Assembly: GCF_039621805.1 (NCBI RefSeq)
Contig: NZ_CP155073.1
Span: 2,666,001 to 2,730,000 of the forward strand
DNA: 64,000 bases
Origin: Paraburkholderia sp. PREW-6R
Lineage (GTDB): Bacteria; Pseudomonadota; Gammaproteobacteria; Burkholderiales; Burkholderiaceae
Reading direction: 5' to 3'
Each line of letters opens with the position of its first letter. Position 1 is the first letter of the stretch. Below are positions 46,249 through 56,479 of the stretch, piece by piece. The notes below the pieces were generated by a model. That model was not told where the DNA came from, made no database searches, and saw only the letters and a program-made list of their open reading frames with translations. A program made the translations under genes and the position numbers.

Positions 46249-46608
46249 GCTCGTCGCTCCTTAAGACTGATTTCTGACTCGCTTCCTGACACGCCCCGGC
46301 TTGCGCGTTTTGACTTGTTCCGGCGACTGACGCCGCCGGCGCGTGCGTCGCACTTTGGTTGCAAGAACGCCTGCCCGATCGACGCCGGTCCCGCGTTGCT
46401 GCGACACGCGTCCCATTGACGCGACATCCGGCCACGCTTAAGTGGTTTTCCGCACACGGCAGCAGAGGTCGCGGCCGACATGCCGCGATAACAGTTAAAA
46501 TTGCGGCAAATCGACGATTTTCACTATGACTTTCGAATCATCTGTTCCCGGCAGCACCTGCGATGGTTTCAGCCTGCCCGTCCGGCTTGCGCCAGAGACG
46601 CTCGCCCG
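46249..46608. other. Intergenic region msrA-flavin reductase, 360 bp
   Basis: No supported gene, promoter or repeat was found. A short open frame overlapping the msrA start lacks any family likeness. Confidence 0.4.
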
Positions 46609-47121
46609 ATGAAAAAACACGCCAGCCCGCCGAATTTCGACCAGGCCGCTTTTAAACAGGCGCTCGGCCAGTTTGCCACCGGCGTCACCGTGATTACCAC
46701 GCGTGCGGCGTCCGGGCAGTTGATCGGCATCACGGCAAGCTCATTCAACTCCGTTTCGCTCAATCCGCCGCTCGTGCTGTGGAGTCTCGCGACTCGCTCG
46801 GCATCCATGCCCGTATTCCGTGCGAACAGTCACTACGTGGTGAATGTGCTGGCCGCTTCTCAGCTCGATCTGTGCAAGCGTTTCGCGACGGTGAAGGGGG
46901 ATCGCTTCGAGGGCGTTTCGCATGCGGAAGGCGACACCGGCATGCCGGTGCTCGACGGCGCACTCGCATGGTTCGAATGTCACAATCGTAGCCGCTACGA
47001 AGAAGGCGACCACGTGATTTTTGTCGGCGAAGTGGAGCGCTGCGGGGTGCACGAGCATGCCGCCGACCTCAAGCCACTGGTGTTTCAAAGCGGGCAATTC
47101 TTCGGACTGGATCCGCTCTGA
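46609..47121 (+). CDS. Flavin reductase family protein
   Basis: A 170-residue flavin reductase-like (HpaC/split-barrel) protein that probably supplies reduced FMN or FAD to a monooxygenase. FKQALGQFATGVTVITTRAA, IGITASSFNSVSLNPPLVLWSL, VNVLAASQLDLCKRFA and CHNRSRYEEGDHVIFVGEVE are characteristic. The start MKKHASPPNFDQ was chosen on the family N-terminus. No partner oxygenase is next to it. Convergent with kynR. Confidence 0.93.
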   Translation: MKKHASPPNFDQAAFKQALGQFATGVTVITTRAASGQLIGITASSFNSVSLNPPLVLWSLATRSASMPVFRANSHYVVNVLAASQLDLCKRFATVKGDRFEGVSHAEGDTGMPVLDGALAWFECHNRSRYEEGDHVIFVGEVERCGVHEHAADLKPLVFQSGQFFGLDPL

Positions 47122-47178
47122 CCGGAACGCAGCCGTGCCTTGCCGGTCTCACCGGCGCGCGCGCAAAGCGGCTAACGC

Positions 47179-47694
47179 TTACCGATCATTATGCGACGCC
47201 CCGTGCGTGTTCGTCCGGGTCACGAGCGACACCGGCACGCCTGAGTCTTCCTTCAACGTCTGCAGCACGATATTCGAGCGGATATCCATCACGCCCGGCG
47301 CCTTGTAAAGACGCTGCAGTACGAAGTCCGAATAGTGTTTGAGGTTGTGCGCAAGCACGCGCAGCAAGTAATGCGTTTCGCCGGTCACGACGAACGCGCC
47401 GACCACCTCCGGCCAGTCCCGCACCGCTTCGGCGAAGCGCTCATGCCAGTTCTCCTGGTCGTTGCGCATGGACACCTGCACGAATGCCTCCAGTTCGAAT
47501 CCCAGCACTTCACGGTTCAGACACGCGCGGTAGTGCTCGATGACACCCTGCTCTTCCAGCAGACGCAGGCGTCGCAGGCAGGCTGATGGCGAAAGCGAAA
47601 TACGCTCCGCAAGGTCGAGATTGCTGATCCGTCCTTCTTGCTGAAGCACCGCCAGAATACGGCAATCGGTGGCGTCGAGCGAGATCGCGTTCAT
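47179..47694 (-). CDS. kynR: Lrp/AsnC-family regulator of the kynurenine operon
   Basis: A 171-residue regulator. N-terminal HTH (LDATDCRILAVLQQEGRISNLDLAERISLSPSACLRRL) and C-terminal RAM ligand domain (VVGAFVVTGETHYLLRVLAHNL). It is divergent from kynB with 130 bp between starts, the same place as the known KynR of Pseudomonas, which responds to kynurenine. Assignment of function rests on this position. Confidence 0.92.
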   Translation of the reverse strand: MNAISLDATDCRILAVLQQEGRISNLDLAERISLSPSACLRRLRLLEEQGVIEHYRACLNREVLGFELEAFVQVSMRNDQENWHERFAEAVRDWPEVVGAFVVTGETHYLLRVLAHNLKHYSDFVLQRLYKAPGVMDIRSNIVLQTLKEDSGVPVSLVTRTNTHGASHNDR

Positions 47695-47712
47695 ATTCGG
47701 TCTCCCTTTCCC

Positions 47713-47725
47713 ATTTGAATCAAAT
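47713..47725. promoter_or_regulatory. Dyad in kynR-kynB promoter region
   Basis: ATTTGA-A-TCAAAT, a perfect 6-bp inverted repeat with one central base, 19 bp before the kynR start. AT-rich and of the size bound by Lrp-type regulators; candidate KynR operator. Confidence 0.5.
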
Positions 47726-47824
47726 TATGTTCCAAGACCGGCCTCGGAAGGTGTTTTTTTCGCAATCACATTTCACTCCAAGCCGCCTATCATTCCGTGA
47801 TAGACACAAACCGCCGATGGAGAC

Positions 47825-48460
47825 ATGCAAACACTCTGGGACATCACCCCCGCCGTCGATACCGCGACGCCCGTCTGGCCCGGCGATACGCCGGTCGGTA
47901 TCGAGCGTGTGTGGCGCATGGAAGCGGGCTCGCCGGTCAATGTCGCGCGTCTGACGCTGTCGCCTCATACCGGCGCGCACACTGATGCACCGTTGCATTA
48001 CGACGCCAGCGGCGCAGCGATTGGCGAAGTGCCGCTCGACGCCTACCTCGGCCTATGCCGGGTGATTCACTGTATCGGCGCAACACCTGTTGTCACGCCA
48101 CAACACCTGAGCGGCTCGCTCGACAATCTGCCGCCGCGAGTCTTACTGCGCACTTACAGAAAAGCGCCCATCGGCGCATGGGACAGCGCGTTCTGCGCGG
48201 TCGCGCCGGAGACGATCGATCTGCTCGCCGGCCACGGTGTAAAGCTGATCGGCATCGACACGCCGTCGCTCGATCCGCAGGAGTCGAAAACGATGGACGC
48301 GCATCACCGCATCCGCGCACACCGCATGGCGATTCTCGAAGGCGTCGTGCTGGACGCCGTCGCGCCCGGCGACTATGAACTCATCGCTTTGCCGCTGAAG
48401 TTGACCACGCTCGACGCGAGCCCGGTGCGCGCGGTGTTGCGCTCGCTGCCGCGCGTCTGA
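47825..48460 (+). CDS. kynB: Kynurenine formamidase
   Basis: A 211-residue cyclase-fold metal enzyme that turns N-formylkynurenine into kynurenine and formate. The family metal motif is present as [11 protein letters not shown] (residues 49-59). The N-terminus [20 protein letters not shown] is typical. First gene of kynB-kynU-kynA; 66 bp before kynU. GGAGA precedes the ATG. Confidence 0.97.
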   Translation: MQTLWDITPAVDTATPVWPGDTPVGIERVWRMEAGSPVNVARLTLSPHTGAHTDAPLHYDASGAAIGEVPLDAYLGLCRVIHCIGATPVVTPQHLSGSLDNLPPRVLLRTYRKAPIGAWDSAFCAVAPETIDLLAGHGVKLIGIDTPSLDPQESKTMDAHHRIRAHRMAILEGVVLDAVAPGDYELIALPLKLTTLDASPVRAVLRSLPRV

Positions 48461-48526
48461 CCGAACTTTGCGCAGCAAGCCTTCAGGACCTGCGGCCCTA
48501 TCCCCAATCTGATCCACTGGACCATC

Positions 48527-49777
48527 ATGAACCACCGTGACGAAGCACTGGCGCTCGACAGCGCCGATCCGCTCGCGACTTTGCGCGGCCAGTTCGCGCT
48601 GTCGTCGACGACCATCTATCTCGACGGCAATTCGCTGGGCGTGCCACCCGCGGCCGCCGCGCAACGGGCGCAAACCGTGATCGGCGCGGAATGGGGCGAA
48701 GGGCTGATCCGCAGCTGGAACACCGCCGGCTGGTTCGAACTGCCGCGCCGGCTAGGCAACAAGCTCGCACCGCTGATCGGCGCGGCCGAGAACGAAGTGG
48801 TCGTCACCGACACGATTTCGATCAACCTGTTCAAGCTGTTGTCCGCGGCGTTGCGCGTGGCGGATGCACGGGATCCAAAACGTCGCGTGATCGTGTCCGA
48901 GCGCTCCAATTTCCCGACCGATCTGTATATCGCGCAAGGCCTGATCGACCAGCTCGACCGTGGCTATGAACTGCGTCTCGTCGACGATCCGTCCGAGTTA
49001 CCCGCCGCGATCGGCGACGACACGGCCATCGCGATGATCACGCACGTCAACTACCGCACCGGCTACATGCACGACATGGCCGCGCTGACACAGCAGATTC
49101 ACGACAAAGGCGCGCTCGCGCTGTGGGATCTCGCGCATTCGGCGGGCGCGGTGCCGGTCGACCTGAACGGTGTCGGCGCCGACTACGCCGTAGGCTGCAC
49201 GTACAAATATCTGAACGGCGGCCCCGGTTCGCCCGCGTTCGTGTGGGTGCCCAAGCGTCATCAGAACGACTTCGCGCAGCCGCTGTCCGGCTGGTGGGGT
49301 CATCGCGCGCCGTTCAGAATGGACCCGACCTATGAGCCGGATGACGGCATTGGCCGATTCCTGTGCGGCACGCAGCCCATGGTGTCGATGTCGCTCGTCG
49401 AATGCGGGCTCGACGTGTTCCTGCAAACCGATATGCAGGCGATCCGCAAAAAGTCGCTCGCGCTGACCGATCTGTTCATCGAACTCGTCGAAGCGCGCTG
49501 CGCCGACTTTCCGCTCACGCTCGTCACGCCGCGCGAACACGCGCGGCGCGGCTCGCATGCGAGCTTCGAGCATCCGCATGGTTACGAGGTGATGCAGGCG
49601 CTGATCGCGCGCGGTGTGATCGGTGACTACCGCGAGCCGCATGTATTGCGCTTTGGCTTTACGCCGCTGTACACGCGTTACGTCGACGTATGGGATGCGG
49701 TCGAGACCTTGCGCGACGTGCTGATCAACGAGACCTGGCGTGCGCCGGAATTCGCCGCGCGCGGCGCGGTAACCTGA
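48527..49777 (+). CDS. kynU: Kynureninase
   Basis: A 416-residue PLP enzyme that splits kynurenine into anthranilate and alanine. [12 protein letters not shown] at the start, [16 protein letters not shown], the PLP lysine in [16 protein letters not shown] and GWWGHRAPF are diagnostic. Normal length. 10 bp before kynA. Confidence 0.98.
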   Translation: MNHRDEALALDSADPLATLRGQFALSSTTIYLDGNSLGVPPAAAAQRAQTVIGAEWGEGLIRSWNTAGWFELPRRLGNKLAPLIGAAENEVVVTDTISINLFKLLSAALRVADARDPKRRVIVSERSNFPTDLYIAQGLIDQLDRGYELRLVDDPSELPAAIGDDTAIAMITHVNYRTGYMHDMAALTQQIHDKGALALWDLAHSAGAVPVDLNGVGADYAVGCTYKYLNGGPGSPAFVWVPKRHQNDFAQPLSGWWGHRAPFRMDPTYEPDDGIGRFLCGTQPMVSMSLVECGLDVFLQTDMQAIRKKSLALTDLFIELVEARCADFPLTLVTPREHARRGSHASFEHPHGYEVMQALIARGVIGDYREPHVLRFGFTPLYTRYVDVWDAVETLRDVLINETWRAPEFAARGAVT

Positions 49778-49787
49778 GGAGCGCACG

Positions 49788-50738
49788 ATGAACGATCACA
49801 TGCAAACGCCTGATCTGCCGGAAGACAAACCGGCGCAAGGATGTCCGTTCGGCTACGGCGGAGCCGCCTCGTCCGCCTCGCCCGCCTTCTCCGGCGACTC
49901 CACCTCCACGGCCGCAGAAGACGGCTGGCATGACGCGCAGCTCGATTTTTCGGAGGCGATGAGTTACGGCGATTATCTGTCGCTGGGAACGGTGCTGAGC
50001 GCACAGCATCCTTTATCGCCGGATCACAACGAGATGCTGTTCATCATTCAGCATCAGACAAGCGAGTTGTGGATGAAGCTCGCGTTGTACGAATTGCAGG
50101 CCGCGCTCAAGGCAGTGCACCGCGATGAGTTGCCGCCCGCGTTCAAGATGCTCGCGCGTGTGTCGCGGATCATGGAGCAACTGGTGCAGGCCTGGAGCGT
50201 TCTGTCGACGATGACGCCGTCCGAATACACCGCCATGCGGCCTTATCTCGGGAGTTCTTCGGGGTTCCAGTCCTATCAGTACCGACAGATCGAGTTCGTT
50301 CTGGGCAACAAGAACGAGCAGATGTTAAAGCCTCACGCGCACCGCGCCGATGTTCATGCGCAGGTGAAAGCCTCACTGGAGTCGCCCTCTTTCTACGACG
50401 AAGTCGTGCGCCTGCTTGCGCGGCGCGGCTTCGAGATTTCCGCTGCGAGACTGGAGCGGGACTGGACGCAACCGACCGTGCACGATGCTTCGGTCGAGGC
50501 CGCGTGGCTCGAGGTCTACCGGAATCCTTCGAAGCACTGGGAGTTGTATGAGATGGCCGAAGAACTGGTCGATCTCGAGGACGCCTTCCGGCAGTGGCGC
50601 TTCCGGCACGTCACGACCGTCGAGCGGATCATCGGTTTCAAGCAGGGCACGGGCGGCACGAGCGGAGCTAACTATCTCCGCAAGATGCTGGACGTGGTGC
50701 TGTTTCCGGAGCTATGGCATGTGAGGACCATGCTGTAG
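49788..50738 (+). CDS. kynA: Tryptophan 2,3-dioxygenase
   Basis: A 316-residue haem enzyme that opens the indole ring of tryptophan, first step of the pathway. Active-site segments [43 protein letters not shown] and [14 protein letters not shown]. The first 50 residues are a low-complexity Ala/Ser/Pro-rich extension with a PFGYGG element, not part of the fold. Last gene of the operon; no strong terminator seen after it. Confidence 0.97.
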   Translation: MNDHMQTPDLPEDKPAQGCPFGYGGAASSASPAFSGDSTSTAAEDGWHDAQLDFSEAMSYGDYLSLGTVLSAQHPLSPDHNEMLFIIQHQTSELWMKLALYELQAALKAVHRDELPPAFKMLARVSRIMEQLVQAWSVLSTMTPSEYTAMRPYLGSSSGFQSYQYRQIEFVLGNKNEQMLKPHAHRADVHAQVKASLESPSFYDEVVRLLARRGFEISAARLERDWTQPTVHDASVEAAWLEVYRNPSKHWELYEMAEELVDLEDAFRQWRFRHVTTVERIIGFKQGTGGTSGANYLRKMLDVVLFPELWHVRTML

Positions 50739-51081
50739 CAAACGCCTGTTGCAGCGTGGCCCGGCAGGCCATTCGCGTCGCTTTGCAGCCTGTCCCCACG
50801 CGCCGGGCGTCCTTGACCTTCGCCGCGTCGCCGGCCGATATCTATTGCATTGCAACAGACGCTGCAACGCCGCTTGCGCATGGCCGTGACTGACGCAGCA
50901 ATCCGTTAGCCCGCGATTCACGCCGCGCTGCGCCACGAAAACAAGTGGAAAACAGCGCGCCGTCACCTTGACTTTGGTATCACCGGGTACGATCATTCGC
51001 TCACAAGCAGAGCAAATGCTCCAACTCGAGAAGAAACGCAGGCTTCGAGCCGTGCGAGCCAAGGACATCCAGGAGACGCAC
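50739..51081. other. Intergenic region kynA-dalD, 343 bp
   Basis: No gene seen. It holds the candidate operator at 51010-51021, a TTGACT (50968-50973) that could be a -35 element without a good -10, and a distant 10-bp inverted pair (GTTGCAGCGT near 50748, ACGCTGCAAC near 50859). Confidence 0.4.
51010..51021. promoter_or_regulatory. Candidate polyol operator upstream of dalD
   Basis: Palindrome GAGCA-AA-TGCTC, 61 bp before the dalD start. It matches 10 of 12 positions of the palindrome upstream of the opposed polyol operon (61418-61429). Likely bound by the SorC-type regulator of this locus. Confidence 0.5.
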
Positions 51082-52491
51082 ATGAACAGCGGGCAAAGCA
51101 GCGGCACGTCACACGTGATCCTGCACATCGGCGCGGGATCGTTTCATCGCGCGCATCAGGCGTGGTATCTACACCGGTTGAACGAAGCGAAAGTGCCGGG
51201 CGAGCCGCACTGGTCACTCACGGTCGGCAATATTCGCAGCGACATGAATGCGGTGCTCGAAGCGCTCGCCGCACAAAACGGCGTCTACACGCTCGAAACC
51301 GTGACGCCGCAAGGTGAGCGCGCCTACGAGACGATCCGCTCGATCGAGCGCGTGGTGCCGTGGACCGAAAGCCTCGACGCGCTGATCGAAGCGGGCGCGG
51401 ACCCGGCGTGCAAGATCATTTCGTTCACCGTCACCGAAGGCGGCTATTACCTCGACGAAGAGGACGAACTCGACGTCGACAATCCCGACCTCGCCGCCGA
51501 TCTGAACGGCGGACACACCACGATCTACGGCGCGCTGGCGGCCATTCTCGACGCGCGCATGAAGCGCGGCGCCGGCCCGGTCACGCTGCAAACGTGCGAC
51601 AACCTGCGCAGCAACGGCGAGCGCTTTCACGCCGGGATGAGCGAATTCCTGGAGCGGCGCGGCGCGGACGAGCTGGCGCAATGGTTCGACGACAACACCG
51701 CTTGCCCCAGCTCGATGGTCGATCGCATCACGCCGCGCCCCACGCCTGACGTGCGCGAGCGCGTAAAGGCCGCAACCGGTGTGGACGACGCGTGTCCGGT
51801 AATGGGCGAGGCGTTCATCCAGTGGGTGATCGAAGACGATTTCATCGCGGGACGCCCCGCATGGGAAAAAGTCGGCGCGGAACTGGTCGACTCGGTGATG
51901 CCTTACGAGGAAGCCAAAATCCGCATCCTGAATGCAACGCATAGCTGTATTGCGTGGGCGGGTACGCTCGTCGGCCTGAACTACATTCACGAAGGCACCC
52001 TCGATCCGGACATTCATCAGTTCGCTCATGACTACGTGAGCGATGACGTGATTCCGTGTCTCACGCCGAGCCCGCTCGATCTCGAACGCTATCGCGACGT
52101 GGTGCTCGAACGCTTTGGCAACCCGCATATCCAGGACACCAACCAGCGCGTCGCGGCCGACGGCTTCTCTAAGCTGCCCGGCTTTATCGCGCCCACGCTG
52201 TCCGAGTGCTTCGAGCGCGGAGTCACGCCCGCGGCCACGTCGATGCTGCCCGCGCTCTTTTTCCGTTTTCTCGAACGCTGGCACCAGGGCAAGCTGCCCT
52301 ATACGTATCAGGACGGCGTCATGGACGAACGTGTCGCGCATGCGTTTTTCGACGCGCCCGACCCGCTTGAAGCATTCGCCGCCGACCGGCTGCTGTGGGG
52401 CAGCATGGCGCAGACGCCGGAACTGGAATCGGCGCTCGCCGGCGCGCTGGCTCGCGTCGACGTATGGCTGGCAAAGCGCGGCGCGGCCTGA
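51082..52491 (+). CDS. dalD: D-arabinitol 4-dehydrogenase (mannitol dehydrogenase family)
   Basis: A 469-residue NAD-dependent long-chain polyol dehydrogenase, expected to oxidise D-arabitol to D-xylulose. N-terminal Rossmann part ([21 protein letters not shown]) and C-terminal part with the polyol-specific active site ([29 protein letters not shown], with the catalytic Lys). The next gene is xylulokinase, which fits a xylulose product and favours DalD over mannitol or fructuronate enzymes. The ATG has AGGAG just upstream. Confidence 0.9.
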   Translation: MNSGQSSGTSHVILHIGAGSFHRAHQAWYLHRLNEAKVPGEPHWSLTVGNIRSDMNAVLEALAAQNGVYTLETVTPQGERAYETIRSIERVVPWTESLDALIEAGADPACKIISFTVTEGGYYLDEEDELDVDNPDLAADLNGGHTTIYGALAAILDARMKRGAGPVTLQTCDNLRSNGERFHAGMSEFLERRGADELAQWFDDNTACPSSMVDRITPRPTPDVRERVKAATGVDDACPVMGEAFIQWVIEDDFIAGRPAWEKVGAELVDSVMPYEEAKIRILNATHSCIAWAGTLVGLNYIHEGTLDPDIHQFAHDYVSDDVIPCLTPSPLDLERYRDVVLERFGNPHIQDTNQRVAADGFSKLPGFIAPTLSECFERGVTPAATSMLPALFFRFLERWHQGKLPYTYQDGVMDERVAHAFFDAPDPLEAFAADRLLWGSMAQTPELESALAGALARVDVWLAKRGAA

Positions 52492-52578
52492 ACGGCGGCG
52501 CGGCAAGCGTTCACACGACCTCGTGCATCACACGCCACCTGACCGCGCTGCGATGCACGATGGCAGACAGTATCGATT

Positions 52579-52615
52579 CGCACGGTGCCAGGCTTAATGC
52601 GCATGGCACCGTGCG
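52579..52615 (+). repeat. Perfect 12-bp hairpin between dalD and xylB
   Basis: CGCACGGTGCCA and TGGCACCGTGCG around a 13-nt loop. Intercistronic; lacks a T run, so more likely an mRNA-stabilising or attenuating structure than a full terminator. Confidence 0.75.
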
Positions 52616-52665
52616 CCCCGTGCGGCTAAAGTAGCCGCATCTCCAACGACGAAGGTTCCGCGCCC

Positions 52666-54147
52666 ATGTATCTCGGCATCGACCTCGGCACGTCCGAAGT
52701 GAAAGTTCTGCTGCTCGCCTCCGACGGACGCGTGATCGGCACCGCAGGCTCACCATTTACCGTTTCGCGTCCGCATCCGCGCTGGGCCGAGCAGAATCCC
52801 GAAGACTGGTGGGCCGGCACGCGCGCGGCGCTTGCCGCGTTGCGCGCGAGGCACCCCGACGAGTTCGCGCAGATCCGTGGCATCGGCCTCTCGGGCCAGA
52901 TGCATGGCGCGGTGCTGCTGGATGCGCAGGACCGCGTGCTGCGTCCCGCGATCCTGTGGAACGACATGCGCAGCGACAAGGAATGCGCGGAGTTGACCGA
53001 GCGCGCGCCGGATCTGCATGCCGTCGCCGGTAATCTGGCGATGCCCGGTTTCACCGCGCCGAAGCTGCTGTGGGTCGCGCGCCATGAACCGGAGATCTTC
53101 GCGCAGACCGCGTGCGTGCTGCTGCCCAAAGACTATCTGCGCCTGCAACTGACGGGCGGCAAGGTGTCCGATCCGTCGGACGCGGCCGGCACCTTGTGGC
53201 TCGACGTCGCCAGACGCGACTGGTCCGATTCGCTGCTCGCCGCCTGCAACATGACGCGTGCGCAGATGCCACGCCTATGCGAGGGCAGCGAACCTGCCGG
53301 CGTGCTACTGCCGGAGGTTGCTCGCGAGTTCGGCCTGAGCGACGGCGTGATCGTCGCGGCGGGCGGCGGCGATAATGCGACGAGCGCCGTCGGTATCGGC
53401 GCGACGCAGCCTGGCGACGGCTTCGTGTCGCTCGGTACGTCCGGCGTGTTGTGCGTGGTCGGCGACAGTTTCCGGCCGAATCCCGCGTCGGCCGTGCACG
53501 CGTTTTGCCACGCGATTCCGGACCGCTGGCATCAGATGAGCGTGGTGCTCTCCGCCGCGAGTTGCCTGCGCTGGGTCTGCAAGCTCACGTCAACCGACGA
53601 ACCCACGCTGCTCGCCGAAATCGAAGCATTGCCGCCGGACGCGCTGACGACCGCGCCGATCTTTCTGCCGTATCTGTCGGGTGAACGCACGCCGCACAAC
53701 GACCCGTATGCGCAAGGCGTGTTCTTCGGTATGAACCACGCGACGGATCGCGCGTTGCTCGGCTATGCGGTGCTCGAAGGCGTGACGCTCGCGCTCACCG
53801 ACGGCCTCGACGCACTGCGCGCCGCCGGCACGGAGGCAAAAGCATTGTCGCTACTGGGCGGCGGCGCGCGCAGCGACTACTGGGCCCAGCTGCTCGCCGA
53901 CGCGCTCGACACCGCCACGCGCAAGCACGGCGGCGGCGAAACCGGCGCGGCGCTCGGTGCGGCGCGGCTGGGCTGGCTGGCAGCCGGCGGCGATCCTGCC
54001 ACCGTGCTGACCAAACCGCCGATCGCACGAGAGTTTCAGCCGAATCCGCGTCGCCATGCCGAATTGCGCACGCGGCTCGAAGCGTATCGCGCGCTGTATC
54101 GTCACGTGCGGCCGCTGTTCGACCCCGCACGGACGCCGCTCGCCTGA
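52666..54147 (+). CDS. xylB: Xylulokinase
   Basis: A 493-residue FGGY-family kinase that phosphorylates D-xylulose for the pentose phosphate pathway. Phosphate 1 motif DLGTSEVKVLL near the start, GLSGQMHGAVLLD, ILWNDMRS, the catalytic Asp in SDAAGTLWLDV, and LSLLGGGARSDYWAQLLAD. Normal length. Between dalD and the SorC regulator, separated from dalD by 174 bp containing a hairpin. Confidence 0.96.
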   Translation: MYLGIDLGTSEVKVLLLASDGRVIGTAGSPFTVSRPHPRWAEQNPEDWWAGTRAALAALRARHPDEFAQIRGIGLSGQMHGAVLLDAQDRVLRPAILWNDMRSDKECAELTERAPDLHAVAGNLAMPGFTAPKLLWVARHEPEIFAQTACVLLPKDYLRLQLTGGKVSDPSDAAGTLWLDVARRDWSDSLLAACNMTRAQMPRLCEGSEPAGVLLPEVAREFGLSDGVIVAAGGGDNATSAVGIGATQPGDGFVSLGTSGVLCVVGDSFRPNPASAVHAFCHAIPDRWHQMSVVLSAASCLRWVCKLTSTDEPTLLAEIEALPPDALTTAPIFLPYLSGERTPHNDPYAQGVFFGMNHATDRALLGYAVLEGVTLALTDGLDALRAAGTEAKALSLLGGGARSDYWAQLLADALDTATRKHGGGETGAALGAARLGWLAAGGDPATVLTKPPIAREFQPNPRRHAELRTRLEAYRALYRHVRPLFDPARTPLA

Positions 54148-54233
54148 GCGGCCAACCACAGCCGGCGTGCGCGCGTGGCGGATCGAGCGCGCACCGGCTG
54201 CCATCCTCGGCGCACCTGAAGCGAACCGACACC

Positions 54234-55181
54234 GTGCCTAAGTCCACAGAAAAATTAGACCTTGCTACCCGCGCCGCGTGGCTTTACTACGTTGCCGGCA
54301 ACACCCAGAACGAGATCGCTGAAAAACTGCAGGTGTCGCGTCCGGTGGCGCAACGGCTCGTGGCGTTCGCCGTCGAGAAAAATCTGATTCGCGTGCGCGT
54401 GGATCATCAACTCGCGGATTGCCTTGCACTCGCCGCCCAGTTGTCGAAGCGCTACGGGCTGAGCATGTGCGAAGTCGTGCCGGTAGACAGCGATACCCCC
54501 GAGGAAGTGGATCGCAAGCTCGCCGTGGCCGGCGCTCAGGTGATGGAGCGTTACCTGAACGAAGAAAAACCGATGGTGGTCGCCGTGGGCAGTGGCCGGA
54601 CGCTGAAAGCCGCGGTCGATCAGATCGCGCAGCTAGACCGTCCGCAGCACCGGCTGGTCTCGATGGTCGGCGCCATCGCCCAGGACGGCTCCTCGAACCG
54701 CTACGACGTCGCGCTGCACATTTCGGAGAAGACGGGCGGCAAGCATTTTCTGCTGCCCGCGCCATTACTCGCCGACAGCGAAGCGGAACGCGCGCAGTGG
54801 TGCAATCACCGGCTGTACCGGATCGTCGAATCGCTGTCGGCCGATGCGGATGTCGCCTTTGTCGGCGTCGGCAATATCGGGCCGAACTGCCCGCTGCACG
54901 AAGACGGCTTCATCACGTCAGCGGAAGTCAAGGAGTTGATGCAGAACGCCGCGGTGGCCGAGATGCTCGGCCTGCCGATCGACGCCGCCGGCGCGCAGGT
55001 CGAGTCGCCGACCGGCAGCCGCGTGACCAGTCTTGCACTCGATTCACCGCCGAGGCGCCCTACCATCGGCTTCGCGGGAGGGCAGCGCAAGCGCGAAGCG
55101 CTCGTTGCGGTGCTCAAGGGCGGGTGGCTGTCCGGTCTCGTCACAGATGAGCTTTGCGCGAGGGCCGCACTGGAAGCATGA
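54234..55181 (+). CDS. SorC/DeoR-family sugar-responsive regulator
   Basis: A 315-residue regulator. The N-terminal HTH is LATRAAWLYYVAGNTQNEIAEKLQVSRPVAQRLV. The C-terminal sugar-phosphate-binding domain (VAVGSGRTLKAAV, DVAFVGVGNIGPNCPLHEDGF, RPTIGFAGGQRK) is of the SorC type. The start is GTG. It is the last gene of the dalD-xylB unit and the only regulator in the polyol locus, so it most likely controls both units through the shared palindromes. Confidence 0.92.
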   Translation: MPKSTEKLDLATRAAWLYYVAGNTQNEIAEKLQVSRPVAQRLVAFAVEKNLIRVRVDHQLADCLALAAQLSKRYGLSMCEVVPVDSDTPEEVDRKLAVAGAQVMERYLNEEKPMVVAVGSGRTLKAAVDQIAQLDRPQHRLVSMVGAIAQDGSSNRYDVALHISEKTGGKHFLLPAPLLADSEAERAQWCNHRLYRIVESLSADADVAFVGVGNIGPNCPLHEDGFITSAEVKELMQNAAVAEMLGLPIDAAGAQVESPTGSRVTSLALDSPPRRPTIGFAGGQRKREALVAVLKGGWLSGLVTDELCARAALEA

Positions 55182-55210
55182 CGCACGAGCGGCGGGCGCG
55201 GTGAGATAAG

Positions 55211-55240
55211 AAAAAACGCCACCTTCGCGGTGGCGTTTTT
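55211..55240. terminator. Bidirectional terminator between the two polyol units
   Basis: AAAAACGCCACC-TTCGC-GGTGGCGTTTTT, strong stem with A and T runs on both sides, between convergent genes. Confidence 0.92.
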
Positions 55241-55296
55241 ATGTTTGCCTGCTGATCGACGAAGCGGCGCGCCGCCGCTTCCCCTCTCCACCCCGC

Positions 55297-56406
55297 TTAC
55301 GCGGCCAGCACCTCGACGATCTTGCGCTGGAACGCTTTGCCTTCGGCATCGAACAGATGACAGTGCTCGGGCGTGGCGCCGAGCTTCTGCGTTTCACCTT
55401 TCGTATGGCGTTCGAGCGGCGGAATGCGCGCGATCAGACCGTCCGGCGCCACGCTCGATTCCGCGTACAGATACGCCGCGTCGCCGAGCGATTCGATCGC
55501 CATCGTGCGTGCGGAAATGCCGTCGTCCGTCATGCCGACGTGCAGATGCTCCGGACGAATGCCGACCGTCACCTTGTCGCCCTGCTTCACCGCGCCGGGT
55601 TCCACCGCGACGCGCTGCGTCTCGCCCGTTTCGTAGCGGACCGTCACGCCGTCGTGCGTGACCGACTGCACCACGCCTTCCATGAAGTTCATCTTCGGCG
55701 AGCCGATGAAACCCGCGACGAAGCGGTTGGCGGGCGCGTGATACAGCATCGTCGGGCTGCCGACCTGTTCGAGATTGCCCGCCGACAGCACAACGATCTT
55801 GTCCGCGAGCGTCATTGCTTCCACCTGATCGTGCGTCACGTAGATCATCGTGGTCTTGAGTTCGTCGTGCAGGCGCGCGAATTCGAGCCGCATTTTCACG
55901 CGCAACGCGGCGTCGAGGTTCGACAGCGGTTCGTCGAACAGGAATACCTTCGGCTTGCGCGTGATCGCGCGGCCAATCGCCACGCGCTGACGCTGCCCGC
56001 CTGACAGCTGCTTGGGCTTGCGATCCAGCAGATGGTCGATGTGCAGGATCTTCGCCGCATTGCGCACGGCGGCATCGATCTCCGGCTTCTTGGTGCCGGC
56101 GAGCTTCAGGCCGAACGCCATGTTGTCGTACAGCGTCATATGCGGATAGAGCGCATACGACTGGAACACCATCGCGATGCCGCGCTTGGCGGGTTGCACG
56201 TCGTTCACGCGCGTGCCGTCGATGGTCAGGTCGCCGCCGCTGATGTCTTCCAGACCGGCGATCATCCGCATCAGCGTGGATTTACCGCAACCGCTCGGTC
56301 CCACGAACACGACGAACTCGCCGTCCGCGATGTCGAGGTTGATGTCGCGCATCACTTCGTTGTCGTCGTAGGCCTTTCTGATGTTGCGCAGAGTTACGCT
56401 TGCCAT
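55297..56406 (-). CDS. Polyol ABC transporter ATPase (MalK/UgpC/SmoK type)
   Basis: A 369-residue ABC ATPase of the CUT1 sugar importers. Walker [10 protein letters not shown] (37-45), signature [14 protein letters not shown], Walker [13 protein letters not shown]. The C-terminal regulatory OB domain ([21 protein letters not shown]) is typical of MalK. Last gene of the minus-strand unit after the HAD gene (73-bp gap). By operon context it energises polyol uptake. Confidence 0.95.
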   Translation of the reverse strand: MASVTLRNIRKAYDDNEVMRDINLDIADGEFVVFVGPSGCGKSTLMRMIAGLEDISGGDLTIDGTRVNDVQPAKRGIAMVFQSYALYPHMTLYDNMAFGLKLAGTKKPEIDAAVRNAAKILHIDHLLDRKPKQLSGGQRQRVAIGRAITRKPKVFLFDEPLSNLDAALRVKMRLEFARLHDELKTTMIYVTHDQVEAMTLADKIVVLSAGNLEQVGSPTMLYHAPANRFVAGFIGSPKMNFMEGVVQSVTHDGVTVRYETGETQRVAVEPGAVKQGDKVTVGIRPEHLHVGMTDDGISARTMAIESLGDAAYLYAESSVAPDGLIARIPPLERHTKGETQKLGATPEHCHLFDAEGKAFQRKIVEVLAA

Positions 56407-56479
56407 GATGTGTCTCCGTGTATTGCTATGTGTTGCCTGGCTACCTGGATTCGTCTGGAACGCCGCGTGATGAAGCCCT

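Noticed and set aside
46245..46481. A 78-codon frame overlapping the msrA start
   Set aside because: No motif and no conserved composition; msrA has a normal start and ribosome site without it.
50748..50868. Inverted pair GTTGCAGCGT / ACGCTGCAAC downstream of kynA
   Set aside because: Arms are about 100 bp apart with no T run; too loose to call a terminator or operator.
50968..50996. Sigma-70 promoter TTGACT before dalD
   Set aside because: No acceptable -10 element at 16-18 bp; kept only as a note in the intergenic entry.
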